Below are positions 1 through 7,906 of a DNA stretch of 64,000 nt, piece by piece (positions within the stretch are counted from its first letter, which is position 1; every line of letters starts with the position of its first letter). Source of the stretch: Anaerolineae bacterium (GTDB lineage: Bacteria > Chloroflexota > Anaerolineae > Promineifilales > Promineifilaceae); the NCBI GenBank assembly GCA_019637635.1, contig JAHBVI010000010.1, forward strand, positions 1 to 64,000, in the 5' to 3' direction. The notes under the pieces were generated by a model. It ran no database searches. It worked only from the letters and a program-made list of their open reading frames with translations, and was not told where the DNA came from. The position numbers and the translations under genes are program-made.

Positions 1-18
1 TCTGAAAGAAAACGACAG

Positions 19-53
19 AACCTCCTGGTTGAATATCAACCAGGAGGTTTTTT
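19..53 (+). terminator. intrinsic terminator of the gene upstream of the window
   Basis: A perfect 14-bp stem (19-32 pairing with 36-49) has a 3-nt loop and runs into six T residues. It ends whatever transcript enters from the left and separates it from the mraZ promoter region. Confidence 0.85.
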
Positions 54-96
54 GTTTGACGCTAACCCTTCACATAAGGGGGGCTTTGGTGTATAC

Positions 97-132
97 TGTG
101 GCCTATTGTGGTAAAAAGTGGGGCATTGTGGG
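97..132 (+). promoter_or_regulatory. MraZ operator: four GTGG boxes at 10-bp spacing
   Basis: GTGG occurs at 98, 108, 118 and 128, exactly one helical turn apart, 115-150 bp before the mraZ start. MraZ proteins are known to autoregulate dcw clusters by binding short phased repeats with a TGGG or GTG core upstream of mraZ, so position and periodicity both fit. A -10-like TAAAAT lies at 167-172, but I see no convincing -35 element. The boxes are sequence-evident; the binding is inferred from the family. Confidence 0.75.
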
Positions 133-202
133 ACGTATTAGCGCAAAAACCCACCCAATTGTATGGTAAAATGGCGCAATTGAAACATATGTTCTAATGA
201 CA

Positions 203-235
203 AGACCTGACAGGTTTCAAAAACCTGTCAGGTCT
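203..235. repeat. AGACCTGACAGGTTT hairpin, copy 1
   Basis: A 15-bp perfect stem (203-217 with 221-235) has a 3-nt loop and ends 10 bp before the mraZ ATG. Related copies lie at 7681, 35062, 40757, 49694 and 55443. Here it takes the place where a Shine-Dalgarno sequence would be expected, and none is visible for mraZ. Confidence 0.85.
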
Positions 236-245
236 AACTACTCGC

Positions 246-671
246 ATGTTCTTAGGCGAATACACCCACACGATTGACGAAAAAGGGCGGCTGACCATTC
301 CGGCCAAGTTTCGGGGCTTGCTGGCTTCGGGGCTGGTGGTAACACGCGGCTTTGACCAGAACTTGATGCTGTTTCCGCTGGATGGCTGGCAGGAGCTGGC
401 GCAGCGGATTGCCGCACGGCCGTTGGCCGATGAAGATATGCGCATGTTCCGCCGCCGCGTCTTTTCCGGCGCCACCGATTTACTGCCAGACCGCCAGGGC
501 CGCATCCTGCTGCCCCCCTACCTGCGTGACTTTGCCGGCATCAATGGCGATGTGGTCATCGCCGGCATGTTCCACTATCTGGAACTGTGGAGTACCGACG
601 CCTGGACGGCCGTGCGCCAATCCATTGAAAGCAATGACGACGCCGGCCGCTGGGAAGACCTGGGAATATAA
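246..671 (+). CDS. mraZ: transcriptional regulator MraZ
   Basis: 141 residues, the usual MraZ length. The N-terminus MFLGEYTHTIDEKGRLTIP matches the AbrB-like SpoVT-MraZ fold, and a second copy of the DxxGR half occurs mid-protein (PDRQGRILLP). MraZ forms ring oligomers and represses or modulates the dcw operon; it is first in the cluster, downstream of four phased GTGG boxes. The start is ATG at 246. No SD is seen because a hairpin element occupies the leader, so translation may be leaderless-like or structure dependent. Confidence 0.96.
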   Translation: MFLGEYTHTIDEKGRLTIPAKFRGLLASGLVVTRGFDQNLMLFPLDGWQELAQRIAARPLADEDMRMFRRRVFSGATDLLPDRQGRILLPPYLRDFAGINGDVVIAGMFHYLELWSTDAWTAVRQSIESNDDAGRWEDLGI

Positions 672-738
672 ATCGTGTTTAAGTGCTCAGGTGTTCACGT
701 ACTCACGTAAACACTTAGACACTTGAATACCTGATCAC
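672..738. repeat. intergenic low-complexity imperfect palindrome (mraZ/rsmH gap)
   Basis: The 67-bp gap is built of variants of the words GTGTTCACGT and ACACTTAGAC. Its left part (near AAGTGCTCAGGTGTT) is loosely complementary to its right part (AACACTTAGACACTT, AATACCTGA). It has the same design as the other gap fillers here but is more degenerate. Confidence 0.5.
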
Positions 739-1674
739 ATGAACACCCGCCAAGAACATACCCCCGTCCTCCTCCACGAGGTATTGGCGCTGCTGCTGCC
801 GGTGCGCAACGGCCGTTACATTGACGGCACGGTGGGCGCGGGCGGGCATACGGCCGGCATCCTGGAGCAGTCGGCCCCGTCCGGGCGGGTGTTGGCGTTC
901 GATAAAGACCCACACGCCCTGGCGTTTGCGCAGGAACGGCTGGCCTGTTTTGGCGAGCGCGTCACCTTTGTCCATGCCAGCTACGCCAAAATGGGCCAGT
1001 TTGCGCCGCTGATGGGCTTTGCCCAGCCGGACGGCATTGTGTTGGATTTGGGTCTATCCTCCCGGCAGTTAAATGACCCCGCGCGCGGCTTTTCCTTTAT
1101 GAAAGAGGGGCCGCTGGACATGCGCTTTGACCCCAGCAAAGGGGAAACGGCCGCCGACCTGATCAACAACCTGTCCGAAACCGAACTGGCCGACCTGTTC
1201 TGGCAGTATGGCGAAGAACAACAGAGCCGCAAAATTGCCCGGCTGGTGGTGGGGGCACGGCCGTTTACCACCACCACCCAATTGGCCGACTGCATCGCCG
1301 GCCACATTCACACGCCCAAACACATTCACCCGGCTACCCAGGTTTTTCAGGCGCTGCGCATCGCCGTCAACCACGAACTGGAAGAAGTGGAAAAGGGGTT
1401 GGCGGCGGCCATTGAACTGTTGGCCCCCGGCGGCCATCTGGCCGTCATCAGCTTTCATTCATTGGAAGACCGGATTGTGAAACAAACCTTCCGCCACCTG
1501 AGCCAGGATCGCACCCCGCCGCCCGGTTACCCGGCCACAGCCGACAGCGGCCCGGCCATCTTGCACCTGCTCACCAAAAAAGCGATCCAGGCCTCACCCG
1601 TAGAAATCGCCCAAAACCCGCGCAGCCGCAGCGCGCGGCTGCGGGTGGTGGAGAAAATAGAGTTTGGAGATTAG
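739..1674 (+). CDS. rsmH: 16S rRNA (cytosine1402-N4)-methyltransferase RsmH
   Basis: 311 residues, full length for RsmH/MraW. HTPVLLHEVL at the N-terminus and DGTVGAGGHT (the SAM-binding GxGGH loop) are diagnostic. Also present are LDLGLSSRQLNDPARGFSF, the DMRF segment and the C-terminal ISFHSLEDRIVKQ and NPRSRSARLR. It methylates C1402 of 16S rRNA in the decoding centre and is the standard second gene of dcw clusters. The last codon and the TAG stop lie inside the left arm of the following hairpin element. Confidence 0.97.
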   Translation: MNTRQEHTPVLLHEVLALLLPVRNGRYIDGTVGAGGHTAGILEQSAPSGRVLAFDKDPHALAFAQERLACFGERVTFVHASYAKMGQFAPLMGFAQPDGIVLDLGLSSRQLNDPARGFSFMKEGPLDMRFDPSKGETAADLINNLSETELADLFWQYGEEQQSRKIARLVVGARPFTTTTQLADCIAGHIHTPKHIHPATQVFQALRIAVNHELEEVEKGLAAAIELLAPGGHLAVISFHSLEDRIVKQTFRHLSQDRTPPPGYPATADSGPAILHLLTKKAIQASPVEIAQNPRSRSARLRVVEKIEFGD

Positions 1675-1717
1675 AGATTGGAGATTAGAAAGTCATTCAA
1701 ATCTCCAATCTCTAATC
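1669..1717. repeat. GATTAGAGATTGGAGATT palindrome, copy A1
   Basis: A perfect 18-bp stem (1669-1686 with 1700-1717) has a 13-nt loop. The left arm contains the final codon and stop codon of rsmH. There is no T-run, so it is not a simple terminator, and ftsL starts 15 bp later. Confidence 0.9.
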
Positions 1718-1731
1718 TCTAATAATTCCCT

Positions 1732-2193
1732 ATGATGGCTCGACACTCCCGCGACCAGTTACGCCGTTTTCGCACCCTGACGGAGGCGCAGGCTGTGTTG
1801 GGATGGGCCGTCATTTTGGTGCTGGCAGCCCTGGTGGGCACCATTTACGTCAGCCAGGCCAGCCGCACGGCCAGCGTGGGGCGGCGCATCCAGATGATGC
1901 AGGCCGAGATGGAAACGTTGAAGCGAGAAAACGCGGCCCTGGAGCGGCAAATTGCCGAGGCGCAGCGCTTGAGCCGACTGCAAGCGGAAGCGGCGCGGCT
2001 GGGTTTTGTGCCCGCCAACGCCGATGATATTGAGTACATCATTGTGCCCAACTACCCGATAGTGAACAGCGGCATCGTCAGTGAGCCAACGGTCACCCCC
2101 CTGCCGCCACCGCCCGACACCATCAACGACGCGCTCTGGCTGGCGCTGCACGGCCGTGTCACCGGTTTTGTCCAGGGAGAAGCCAATGAATAA
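1732..2193 (+). CDS. ftsL: FtsL-like cell division protein (septum formation initiator fold)
   Basis: 153 residues: a basic N-terminus, one transmembrane helix at about 22-42 and a coiled coil at about 48-85 (IQMMQAEMETLKRENAALER). A proline-rich tail at about 105-130 (PPPPDTIND) follows. Position between rsmH and the FtsI-type transpeptidase, topology and size match FtsL/DivIC proteins, whose sequence is poorly conserved, so the assignment rests on context. FtsL scaffolds FtsB/FtsQ and activates FtsWI. Two ATGs, at 1732 and 1735, are possible starts. It overlaps ftsI by 8 nt, suggesting translational coupling. Confidence 0.82.
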   Translation: MMARHSRDQLRRFRTLTEAQAVLGWAVILVLAALVGTIYVSQASRTASVGRRIQMMQAEMETLKRENAALERQIAEAQRLSRLQAEAARLGFVPANADDIEYIIVPNYPIVNSGIVSEPTVTPLPPPPDTINDALWLALHGRVTGFVQGEANE

Positions 2194-3880
2194 AAGTCAA
2201 CAACGCCGCCTGACCCTGATTAGCGTAGGATTAGCCCTGGCCGCCTTCATCATTATGGGGCGCCTCATTTTATTCCAGGTAGTACAGGCCGGCGTCTGGG
2301 CAGACAAAGCCACCAATGAAGTGCGCGTCGTCGCCCGGCCCGACCGGGGCATTATTTATGATCGCAACGGCGCGGTGCTGGCGGCCAATGCCGCCGATTA
2401 CCAGATCGGCGTTTCACCGCGCCTCATCTCCAATCCCGAAAAAATGGCAACCGACCTGGCCACCATTCTGCAAAAACCGCGTTACGAGATTTTGGGGGCG
2501 CTGCAAAGCGGCGCGCCCTATGTGCTGCTGGCCGGGCGCGTCTCGGAACAAATTGCCAGCACCGTGCGCAGCCTGGAATATGCCGATGAAATTCAGATAG
2601 ACCCCCTGCCCCGCCGTTTTTACCCGCAGGGGGAACTGCTGTGCCACGTGTTGGGATATGTGGATTTTGAAGGCCGGGGCGGCGCCGGCGTCGAAGGGTA
2701 TTATCAACGCGAACTGGCCGGGGAAGCGGCGACGGCCGTTGTCAATATCTCCCCCCTCACCGAACAACGCAACGTCATCGCCCACGAGGGCGCAGACCTG
2801 GTGCTGACCATTGACCGCTCCATGCAATATCTCGTCGAGCAGCATCTGGCCAATGCCCTGCAAACCTACCGCGCCCGCAGCGGTTCCATCATTGTCATGG
2901 ACCCGCGCACCGGCGCCATTCTGGCCATGGCCAGTTCCCCCTGTTATGACCCATATAAATTCTACGAGCAGGATCGGGAAGTTTTACAAAACCCGGCGGT
3001 GCAGCAGCAGCATGAACCCGGCTCGGTGATGAAACTCATCACCATGGCCGCCGCTCTCGATTCCGGCCTATTTACGCCCAGTTCCACCTATTATGACGCC
3101 GGGGTGCTGGAAGTGGGCGGCCACCGCACCTACAACTGGGACCGCAGTGGGCCGGGCATTACCGATATGACCACGCTGCTATCTCGCTCCCTCAACGTGG
3201 GCGCGGCTACCCTTTCCACCACGCTGGGGCCAGACCTGTATTACAGCTATATGCAGAAATTTGGTTTCGGCCGGCCATTGGGGATTGATCTCATGTCGGA
3301 AGCAGGCGGCACCATGTGGCTGCCCGGCTCTGAATTCTGGACGGAATCATTCCTGGCCACCAATTCTTACGGCCAGGGTATTGCCGTGACGCCGCTGCAA
3401 ATGATCGCCGCTATTTCGGCCATCCCCAACAATGGCGTCATCATGCAGCCGTACCTGGTACAGGAAATTCGCGGTGAAAACGGCACCTTTGTGCGCGAAC
3501 CGCGTGAGTTGAGCCGGCCCATCAGCCCAGAGGTAGCACAACAGGTGAACGCCATGGCGATCACGGCCGTTGCCCGTGAAGTGACCACCGCCAGCATTGA
3601 CGGCTATACCATCGCCGGTAAGACGGGCACCGCCCAGATCGCCGAAAATGGCATCTATTTACCCGATGATACCATCGGCTCATTTGTCGGCTGGCTGCCG
3701 GCCGATAACCCGGAGATTATTATTTTTGTCAAACTCGACCGGCCCAAGACTCAACCCTGGGGTTCCATGACGGCTGCCCCTGCCTTTGCCGACCTGGCCG
3801 ATGAGTTAGTGGTGCTGTTAGACATCCCCCCCGACAGCGTCCGTTTGCAGGCGGACGTGATGGAGGCGAGGGGGAATTAG
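2186..3880 (+). CDS. ftsI: septal peptidoglycan transpeptidase FtsI (class B PBP)
   Basis: 564 residues from the ATG at 2186, which overlaps the ftsL stop (ATGAATAA) and directly precedes a membrane anchor at about 10-32. The upstream in-frame extension is out-of-frame ftsL sequence and is rejected. The PBP dimer domain carries RPDRGIIYDRNG. The transpeptidase domain has all three motifs: SVMK with nucleophile Ser280, SLN at 335-337 and KTG at 479-481. It cross-links septal peptidoglycan with FtsW. No PASTA domain is seen. The last codons and stop come from the GGAATTAGGAATTAGG repeat. Confidence 0.96.
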   Translation: MNKSQQRRLTLISVGLALAAFIIMGRLILFQVVQAGVWADKATNEVRVVARPDRGIIYDRNGAVLAANAADYQIGVSPRLISNPEKMATDLATILQKPRYEILGALQSGAPYVLLAGRVSEQIASTVRSLEYADEIQIDPLPRRFYPQGELLCHVLGYVDFEGRGGAGVEGYYQRELAGEAATAVVNISPLTEQRNVIAHEGADLVLTIDRSMQYLVEQHLANALQTYRARSGSIIVMDPRTGAILAMASSPCYDPYKFYEQDREVLQNPAVQQQHEPGSVMKLITMAAALDSGLFTPSSTYYDAGVLEVGGHRTYNWDRSGPGITDMTTLLSRSLNVGAATLSTTLGPDLYYSYMQKFGFGRPLGIDLMSEAGGTMWLPGSEFWTESFLATNSYGQGIAVTPLQMIAAISAIPNNGVIMQPYLVQEIRGENGTFVREPRELSRPISPEVAQQVNAMAITAVAREVTTASIDGYTIAGKTGTAQIAENGIYLPDDTIGSFVGWLPADNPEIIIFVKLDRPKTQPWGSMTAAPAFADLADELVVLLDIPPDSVRLQADVMEARGN

Positions 3881-3949
3881 GAATTAGGAATTAGGAATTA
3901 GGAATTTATGAAGGGGTTTCATAATTCATAATTCATAATTCATAATTTT
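3873..3949. repeat. GGAATTAGGAATTAGG / ATAATTCATAATTC palindromic array
   Basis: The left half repeats GGAATTA about four times and the right half repeats ATAATTC about four times. An AATTTATGAA/TTCATAATT core can pair around a GGGGT loop. It spans the ftsI stop codon and ends at the murF ATG. Confidence 0.85.
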
Positions 3950-3950
3950 T

Positions 3951-5375
3951 ATGTTAACACTTGCCCATTTTTTCAACGTCCTGATGCCAGAGTACGCGGC
4001 CACCGGTGAGGAACCGGCGGTGGCGGCTGTGGTGATGGACAGCCGCGAGGTGGGGCCTGGCTGCCTGTTTGTGGCCTATAAAGGCGAACAGGTAGACGGG
4101 CACGACTTTGTGGCCGACGCCTTTGCCCGCGGAGCGATTGCGGCATTGGTGGCACGGCCGTTACCCGGCGACCACGCAACCTTAGACTTTCGCGCTGGTC
4201 AGCCTTTGCCGTTCCCCCTGCCCTTCAGCGTGACCACGCCCGTCTGTCTGGTGGTGAGCGATCCCATCGCCACCTTGCAGGCATCCGCCAGAGCGTGGCG
4301 CGCTCGCTTCGCGGTGCAGGTGATCGGCATCACCGGCAGCGTGGGCAAAACCAGCACCAAAGAGCTAACCCACGCCGTGCTGGCGCAGCAGTTCAACACC
4401 TTCAAATCACCCGGCAACCGCAACAGCATTTTAGGCCTGCCCATGGCCCTGTTTGGCCTGGAACCCCACCACCAAAAAGCGGTGCTGGAAATGGCGATGT
4501 ATGTGCCCGGCGAAATTGCCACGCTGTGCGAGATGACGCAGCCGGAGATTGGCGTGGTGACGCTGGTGGGGGCCGTACACCTGGAACGGGCCGGTAGTAT
4601 GGAAGCGATTGTGGCCGCCAAGCGAGAACTGGTAGAGGCGCTGCCCGCGCATGGCGTGGCTATTTTGAACCGGGACGATGACCGGGTGATGAGTATGGCC
4701 GGGCACACGGCGGCACGGGTTTTTACCTATGGCCTGGATGAGCGCGCTGATTTGTGGGCCGACCGCATTGAATCCAGAGGGCTGGATGGCATTCGCTTTG
4801 TGCTACACTACGGCCGTGACCGGCTGCACATTCAAGCCCCCCTCATTGGCCGCCATAGTGTGCATACGGCGCTGCGGGCCACGGCCGTCGGCCTGGCGCT
4901 GAACATGAGTTGGGACAGCATCGTGCGGGGGTTGCAGCACACGGCCGTGGAACTGCGCGTCGTCTCCGCCCCCGGTCCCAAACAATCGCTCATCATTGAC
5001 GACAGCTACAACGCCAACCCGGAATCTACCCTGGCGGCGCTCAATTTGCTGGAAGATTTGCCGGGGCGCAAGGTGGCGGTGTTGGGCGATATGTTGGAAT
5101 TGGGCTATCTGGAAGAGGCGTCACACCGGCTGGTGGGCCGCCGCGTGGCCGATGTCTGCCAGGAACTCATTGCCGTGGGCAGCCGGGCGCGCTGGATTGC
5201 CGAGGAAGCAGTAAAAGCGGGACTGCCGCCAGACCATGTGGCCCTGGCCACGGATGCGCTCACGGCCGTGCCCGTCATCGCCGCCCGCATCCAGCCCCAA
5301 GATGTGATCCTCATCAAAGGCTCTTACGGGATGCGTATGGATCGGATTGTGACGCTGTTGGGAAGATATGATTGA
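3951..5375 (+). CDS. murF: UDP-MurNAc-tripeptide--D-alanyl-D-alanine ligase MurF
   Basis: 474 residues, typical for MurF. An N-terminal uridine-binding domain (DSREVGPGCLFVAYKGE) precedes the P-loop GITGSVGKTSTKE at about 125-137, the KSPGN and NRNS substrate loop and the C-terminal ligase motif DDSYNANPES. It adds D-Ala-D-Ala to the UDP-MurNAc-tripeptide in the cytoplasm. It follows ftsI directly where murE would normally sit. The sequence is of MurF type throughout, not a MurE or a MurE-MurF fusion. Confidence 0.95.
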   Translation: MLTLAHFFNVLMPEYAATGEEPAVAAVVMDSREVGPGCLFVAYKGEQVDGHDFVADAFARGAIAALVARPLPGDHATLDFRAGQPLPFPLPFSVTTPVCLVVSDPIATLQASARAWRARFAVQVIGITGSVGKTSTKELTHAVLAQQFNTFKSPGNRNSILGLPMALFGLEPHHQKAVLEMAMYVPGEIATLCEMTQPEIGVVTLVGAVHLERAGSMEAIVAAKRELVEALPAHGVAILNRDDDRVMSMAGHTAARVFTYGLDERADLWADRIESRGLDGIRFVLHYGRDRLHIQAPLIGRHSVHTALRATAVGLALNMSWDSIVRGLQHTAVELRVVSAPGPKQSLIIDDSYNANPESTLAALNLLEDLPGRKVAVLGDMLELGYLEEASHRLVGRRVADVCQELIAVGSRARWIAEEAVKAGLPPDHVALATDALTAVPVIAARIQPQDVILIKGSYGMRMDRIVTLLGRYD

Positions 5376-5386
5376 AGGAGATTAGA

Positions 5387-5427
5387 GATTAGAGATTGGA
5401 GATTGAATCAATCTCCAATCTCTAATC
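5387..5427. repeat. GATTAGAGATTGGAGATTGA palindrome, copy A2
   Basis: A perfect 20-bp stem (5387-5406 with 5408-5427) is separated by a single base. It fills the murF/mraY gap. Reading through it gives the spurious peptide SPISNLQS, which artificially extends mraY upstream. Confidence 0.92.
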
Positions 5428-5444
5428 TCCAATCACGATATGTT

Positions 5445-6446
5445 ATGCCTTTTGCACTAACCGCCGGTGGATTTACCTTTTTATTAGCCGTCATCTGGGG
5501 ACGGCCGTTCATCGAAATGATGCGCCGTTTACGCCTGGGCAAACAAATTCGCATTGAAGGGCCGCAATCCCACATGACCAAGATGGGCACGCCGGCCATG
5601 GGCGGCATCCTCATTGTGGGTTGGGTGGTGGTGATCACCATCATCGTCAACATCGTCGCCCTGGTACAAACGATTGAGATCGCCCGCAGCATCGTCATCC
5701 CCCTGGGCGTCATGATCGCCTACGCCATCCTGGGTGGCATTGACGATTACCAGGGCATTCGCCAAAAGCCGGGTGTGGGCATGTTGGCCCGCACCAAAAT
5801 CTGGTTCCAACTGGGCATTGCTCTGGCGGCCGCCCTCACCATCTACTTTGTGGTCAACGACGGGCATGGTTATATGGCCCTGCCCACCGTGCCCTACCTG
5901 ATTGACATTGGCCCTATTTACATTCCCATTGCCGTTATCGTCATTGCCGGCTCGGCCAACGCCATGAACTTCACCGATGGGCTGGATGGGTTGGCCGGGC
6001 TGATTGCCGCCACCTGTTTTGTGGCCTATGGCATTGTGGCCGCCATGCAAGACCAACAGTTTCTGATCACTTTTTCCTTTGTCACGGTGGGCGCTTGTTT
6101 TGCCTTTCTCTGGTACAACGCCCACCCGGCGCAAATGTTTATGGGCGACGTGGCCTCGCAGCCGTTAGGCGGCGCACTCGGCGTGGTGGCACTGCTGACC
6201 AACCAATGGTTTATCTTGCCCATCATCGCCATTATCCCCGTAGCCACACTCATTTCGGTGGTGCTGCAAGTGGCGTCGGCGGTCTTGTCGCGGCGCTTTT
6301 TGGGCCGGGATATACGGCCGTTCAAAATGTCCCCCCTGCACAACCACTTCGTCCTGCTCGGCTGGAGCGAAACTCAGATTGTGCAGCGCTGGTGGCTGAT
6401 CGGCCTCACCGGGGCAATGATTGGGATGGCGTTGGCCTTAATTTGA
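5445..6446 (+). CDS. mraY: phospho-N-acetylmuramoyl-pentapeptide transferase MraY
   Basis: 333 residues from the ATG at 5445; the 14 in-frame codons before it are hairpin sequence. About ten membrane helices. The catalytic loops are GGIDDYQG (the DD pair), NFTDGLDGLAG and the C-terminal HNHFVLLGW. It attaches phospho-MurNAc-pentapeptide to undecaprenyl phosphate, giving lipid I. Odd point: the conserved MGDTGS loop reads FMGDVASQPLGG; the Asp is kept but TGS is altered. Confidence 0.94.
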   Translation: MPFALTAGGFTFLLAVIWGRPFIEMMRRLRLGKQIRIEGPQSHMTKMGTPAMGGILIVGWVVVITIIVNIVALVQTIEIARSIVIPLGVMIAYAILGGIDDYQGIRQKPGVGMLARTKIWFQLGIALAAALTIYFVVNDGHGYMALPTVPYLIDIGPIYIPIAVIVIAGSANAMNFTDGLDGLAGLIAATCFVAYGIVAAMQDQQFLITFSFVTVGACFAFLWYNAHPAQMFMGDVASQPLGGALGVVALLTNQWFILPIIAIIPVATLISVVLQVASAVLSRRFLGRDIRPFKMSPLHNHFVLLGWSETQIVQRWWLIGLTGAMIGMALALI

Positions 6447-6447
6447 T

Positions 6448-6513
6448 CGTGATGCGTGATACGTGATGCGTGACCTGGCGCATCACGCATCACGACGCAT
6501 CACGCATCACGAC
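6448..6513. repeat. GTGATGCGTGATACG palindromic array, copy B1
   Basis: The left half repeats CGTGATGCGTGA and the right half repeats its complement (GCATCACGCATCACG), making a long stem with alternative registers. It lies between the mraY stop and the murD ATG at 6514. Relatives occur at 13394 and 46267. Confidence 0.88.
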
Positions 6514-7875
6514 ATGGACGCTTTAACAGGCAAACGACTCCTCATTCTGGGCCTGGCGCGGCAGGGTAAGGCATTGGCCCGTTTTGCCGTCGGCGCGGGC
6601 GCGGTGGTCACGATTTCTGACCTGCGCCCGGCAGAGAAGTTGCAGGCTGACCTGGCCGAGTTGCAGGATTTGCCGATTGAACTGGTCTTAGGAGAACATC
6701 CGATGACTTTATTAGAGAGAACCGACATTTTAGCCATCAGCGGCGGCGTACCGGCCGATGCCCCCTTTGTGCTGGCGGCGCAGGCGCGGGGTATCCCCCT
6801 CACCAATGATGAGCAGGAATTCATCCGCCGCACCCCGGCGGACGTCATCGGCATTACCGGCTCGGCAGGCAAAACAACGACGACGGCGCTGACCGGGGTG
6901 ATGGCGCAGGTGGCCGGGCGGCGCACCTGGGTGGGCGGCAATATCGGCCGTCCATTGATTGCTGATTTACATAAGATGGAATCAGATGATGTGGTGGTGC
7001 AGGAATTGTCCAGTTTTCAGTTGGAAATTTGGGAACAAAGCCCCCCCATTGCCACCGTGTTAAACATCACGCCCAATCACCTTGACCGGCACAAGACAAT
7101 GACAGCCTATGCCAACGCCAAAGCCAACATTTTGCGCTTTCAGGATGAGGATGGCACGGCCGTACTCTGTCTGGATGATCCCGGTTCATTGGCGTTACGG
7201 CCGTTGGTACACGGCCGTTTGCGCCTCTTTAGCCTGGAAAAGCCGGTGGCCGACGGCGCCTTCTTGCACAATGGCAAAATCTGGCTGCGCAACGGACACG
7301 AAACGGCCGTGTGCCGGGTGGAAGATGTGCAGCTACGTGGCCGCCATAACCTGTTGAACGTGTGCGCCGCCATGACCCTGGCCGACACCGCCGGCATTCC
7401 CGCCGAAGCCATGTATGAAGCCATCCGCACCTTCACCGGCGTAGAACACCGGCTGGAACCGGTACGAGAAATCAACGGTGTGCGCTATATCAACGACAGC
7501 ATCGCCACCGCGCCGGAGCGGGCGCTGGCGGCGCTGGCGGCTTTTGACGAGCCGCTCATCTTGCTGGCCGGCGGGCGTGATAAAGATATGCAGTGGGATG
7601 AATGGGCGCGGGTAGTGGCACAGCGCGTGAAACACGTCATCCTCTTTGGTGAACTGGCCGATTTGCTGGAAAAGAAACTAGACCTGACAGGTTTGGCAAA
7701 CCTGTCAGGTCTGGTCACGCGGGGAGAGACGATGGCAGAGGCGGTAAAAGTGGCAGCAAGCACGGCCGTGTCCGGCGACATTGTCCTCCTTTCCCCCGGC
7801 GGCACCAGCTACGACGCCTTCAAAGATTTCGCCGAACGCGGCGAAAAGTTTAGAGAATTGGTGAACTCACTGTAG
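6514..7875 (+). CDS. murD: UDP-N-acetylmuramoylalanine--D-glutamate ligase MurD
   Basis: 453 residues from the ATG at 6514; the preceding in-frame ATG at 6463 would translate the repeat (LAHHASRRITHH) and is rejected. N-terminal Rossmann-like domain (LLILGLARQGKA), P-loop GITGSAGKTTTT, the NITPNHLDRH metal/ATP segment and the C-terminal INDSIATAPE and LLAGGRDKD. It adds D-Glu to UDP-MurNAc-L-Ala. The coding sequence contains an in-frame copy of the ACCTGACAGGTTT hairpin at 7681-7711, read as LDLTGLANLSGL between two ligase-domain segments. Confidence 0.96.
   Translation: MDALTGKRLLILGLARQGKALARFAVGAGAVVTISDLRPAEKLQADLAELQDLPIELVLGEHPMTLLERTDILAISGGVPADAPFVLAAQARGIPLTNDEQEFIRRTPADVIGITGSAGKTTTTALTGVMAQVAGRRTWVGGNIGRPLIADLHKMESDDVVVQELSSFQLEIWEQSPPIATVLNITPNHLDRHKTMTAYANAKANILRFQDEDGTAVLCLDDPGSLALRPLVHGRLRLFSLEKPVADGAFLHNGKIWLRNGHETAVCRVEDVQLRGRHNLLNVCAAMTLADTAGIPAEAMYEAIRTFTGVEHRLEPVREINGVRYINDSIATAPERALAALAAFDEPLILLAGGRDKDMQWDEWARVVAQRVKHVILFGELADLLEKKLDLTGLANLSGLVTRGETMAEAVKVAASTAVSGDIVLLSPGGTSYDAFKDFAERGEKFRELVNSL
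7681..7711. repeat. GACCTGACAGGTTT hairpin, copy 2, inside murD
   Basis: A perfect 14-bp stem (7681-7694 with 7698-7711) with loop GGC lies wholly within the murD reading frame. Outside murD the same element sits between genes (203, 35062, 40757). The loop and arms match the 35062 copy almost exactly. Confidence 0.9.
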
Positions 7876-7902
7876 TGCGTAATCCTACGCACTACACAGT
7901 AA
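7873..7902. repeat. GTAGTGCGTA / TACGCACTAC inverted repeat
   Basis: An inverted repeat of about 10 bp with a short loop lies directly after the murD stop codon. It is the smallest of the gap-filling hairpins in the cluster. Confidence 0.7.
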
Positions 7903-7906
7903 ATCT

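Noticed and set aside
1669-1717. CRISPR-like direct repeats (tandem GAGATT words)
   Set aside because: The words are 6-9 nt without unique spacers and are arranged as palindromes; no cas genes in the window.
6463-6513. Extended N-terminus of murD from an upstream ATG
   Set aside because: The added residues are translated repeat words; MurD homology starts at the ATG at 6514.
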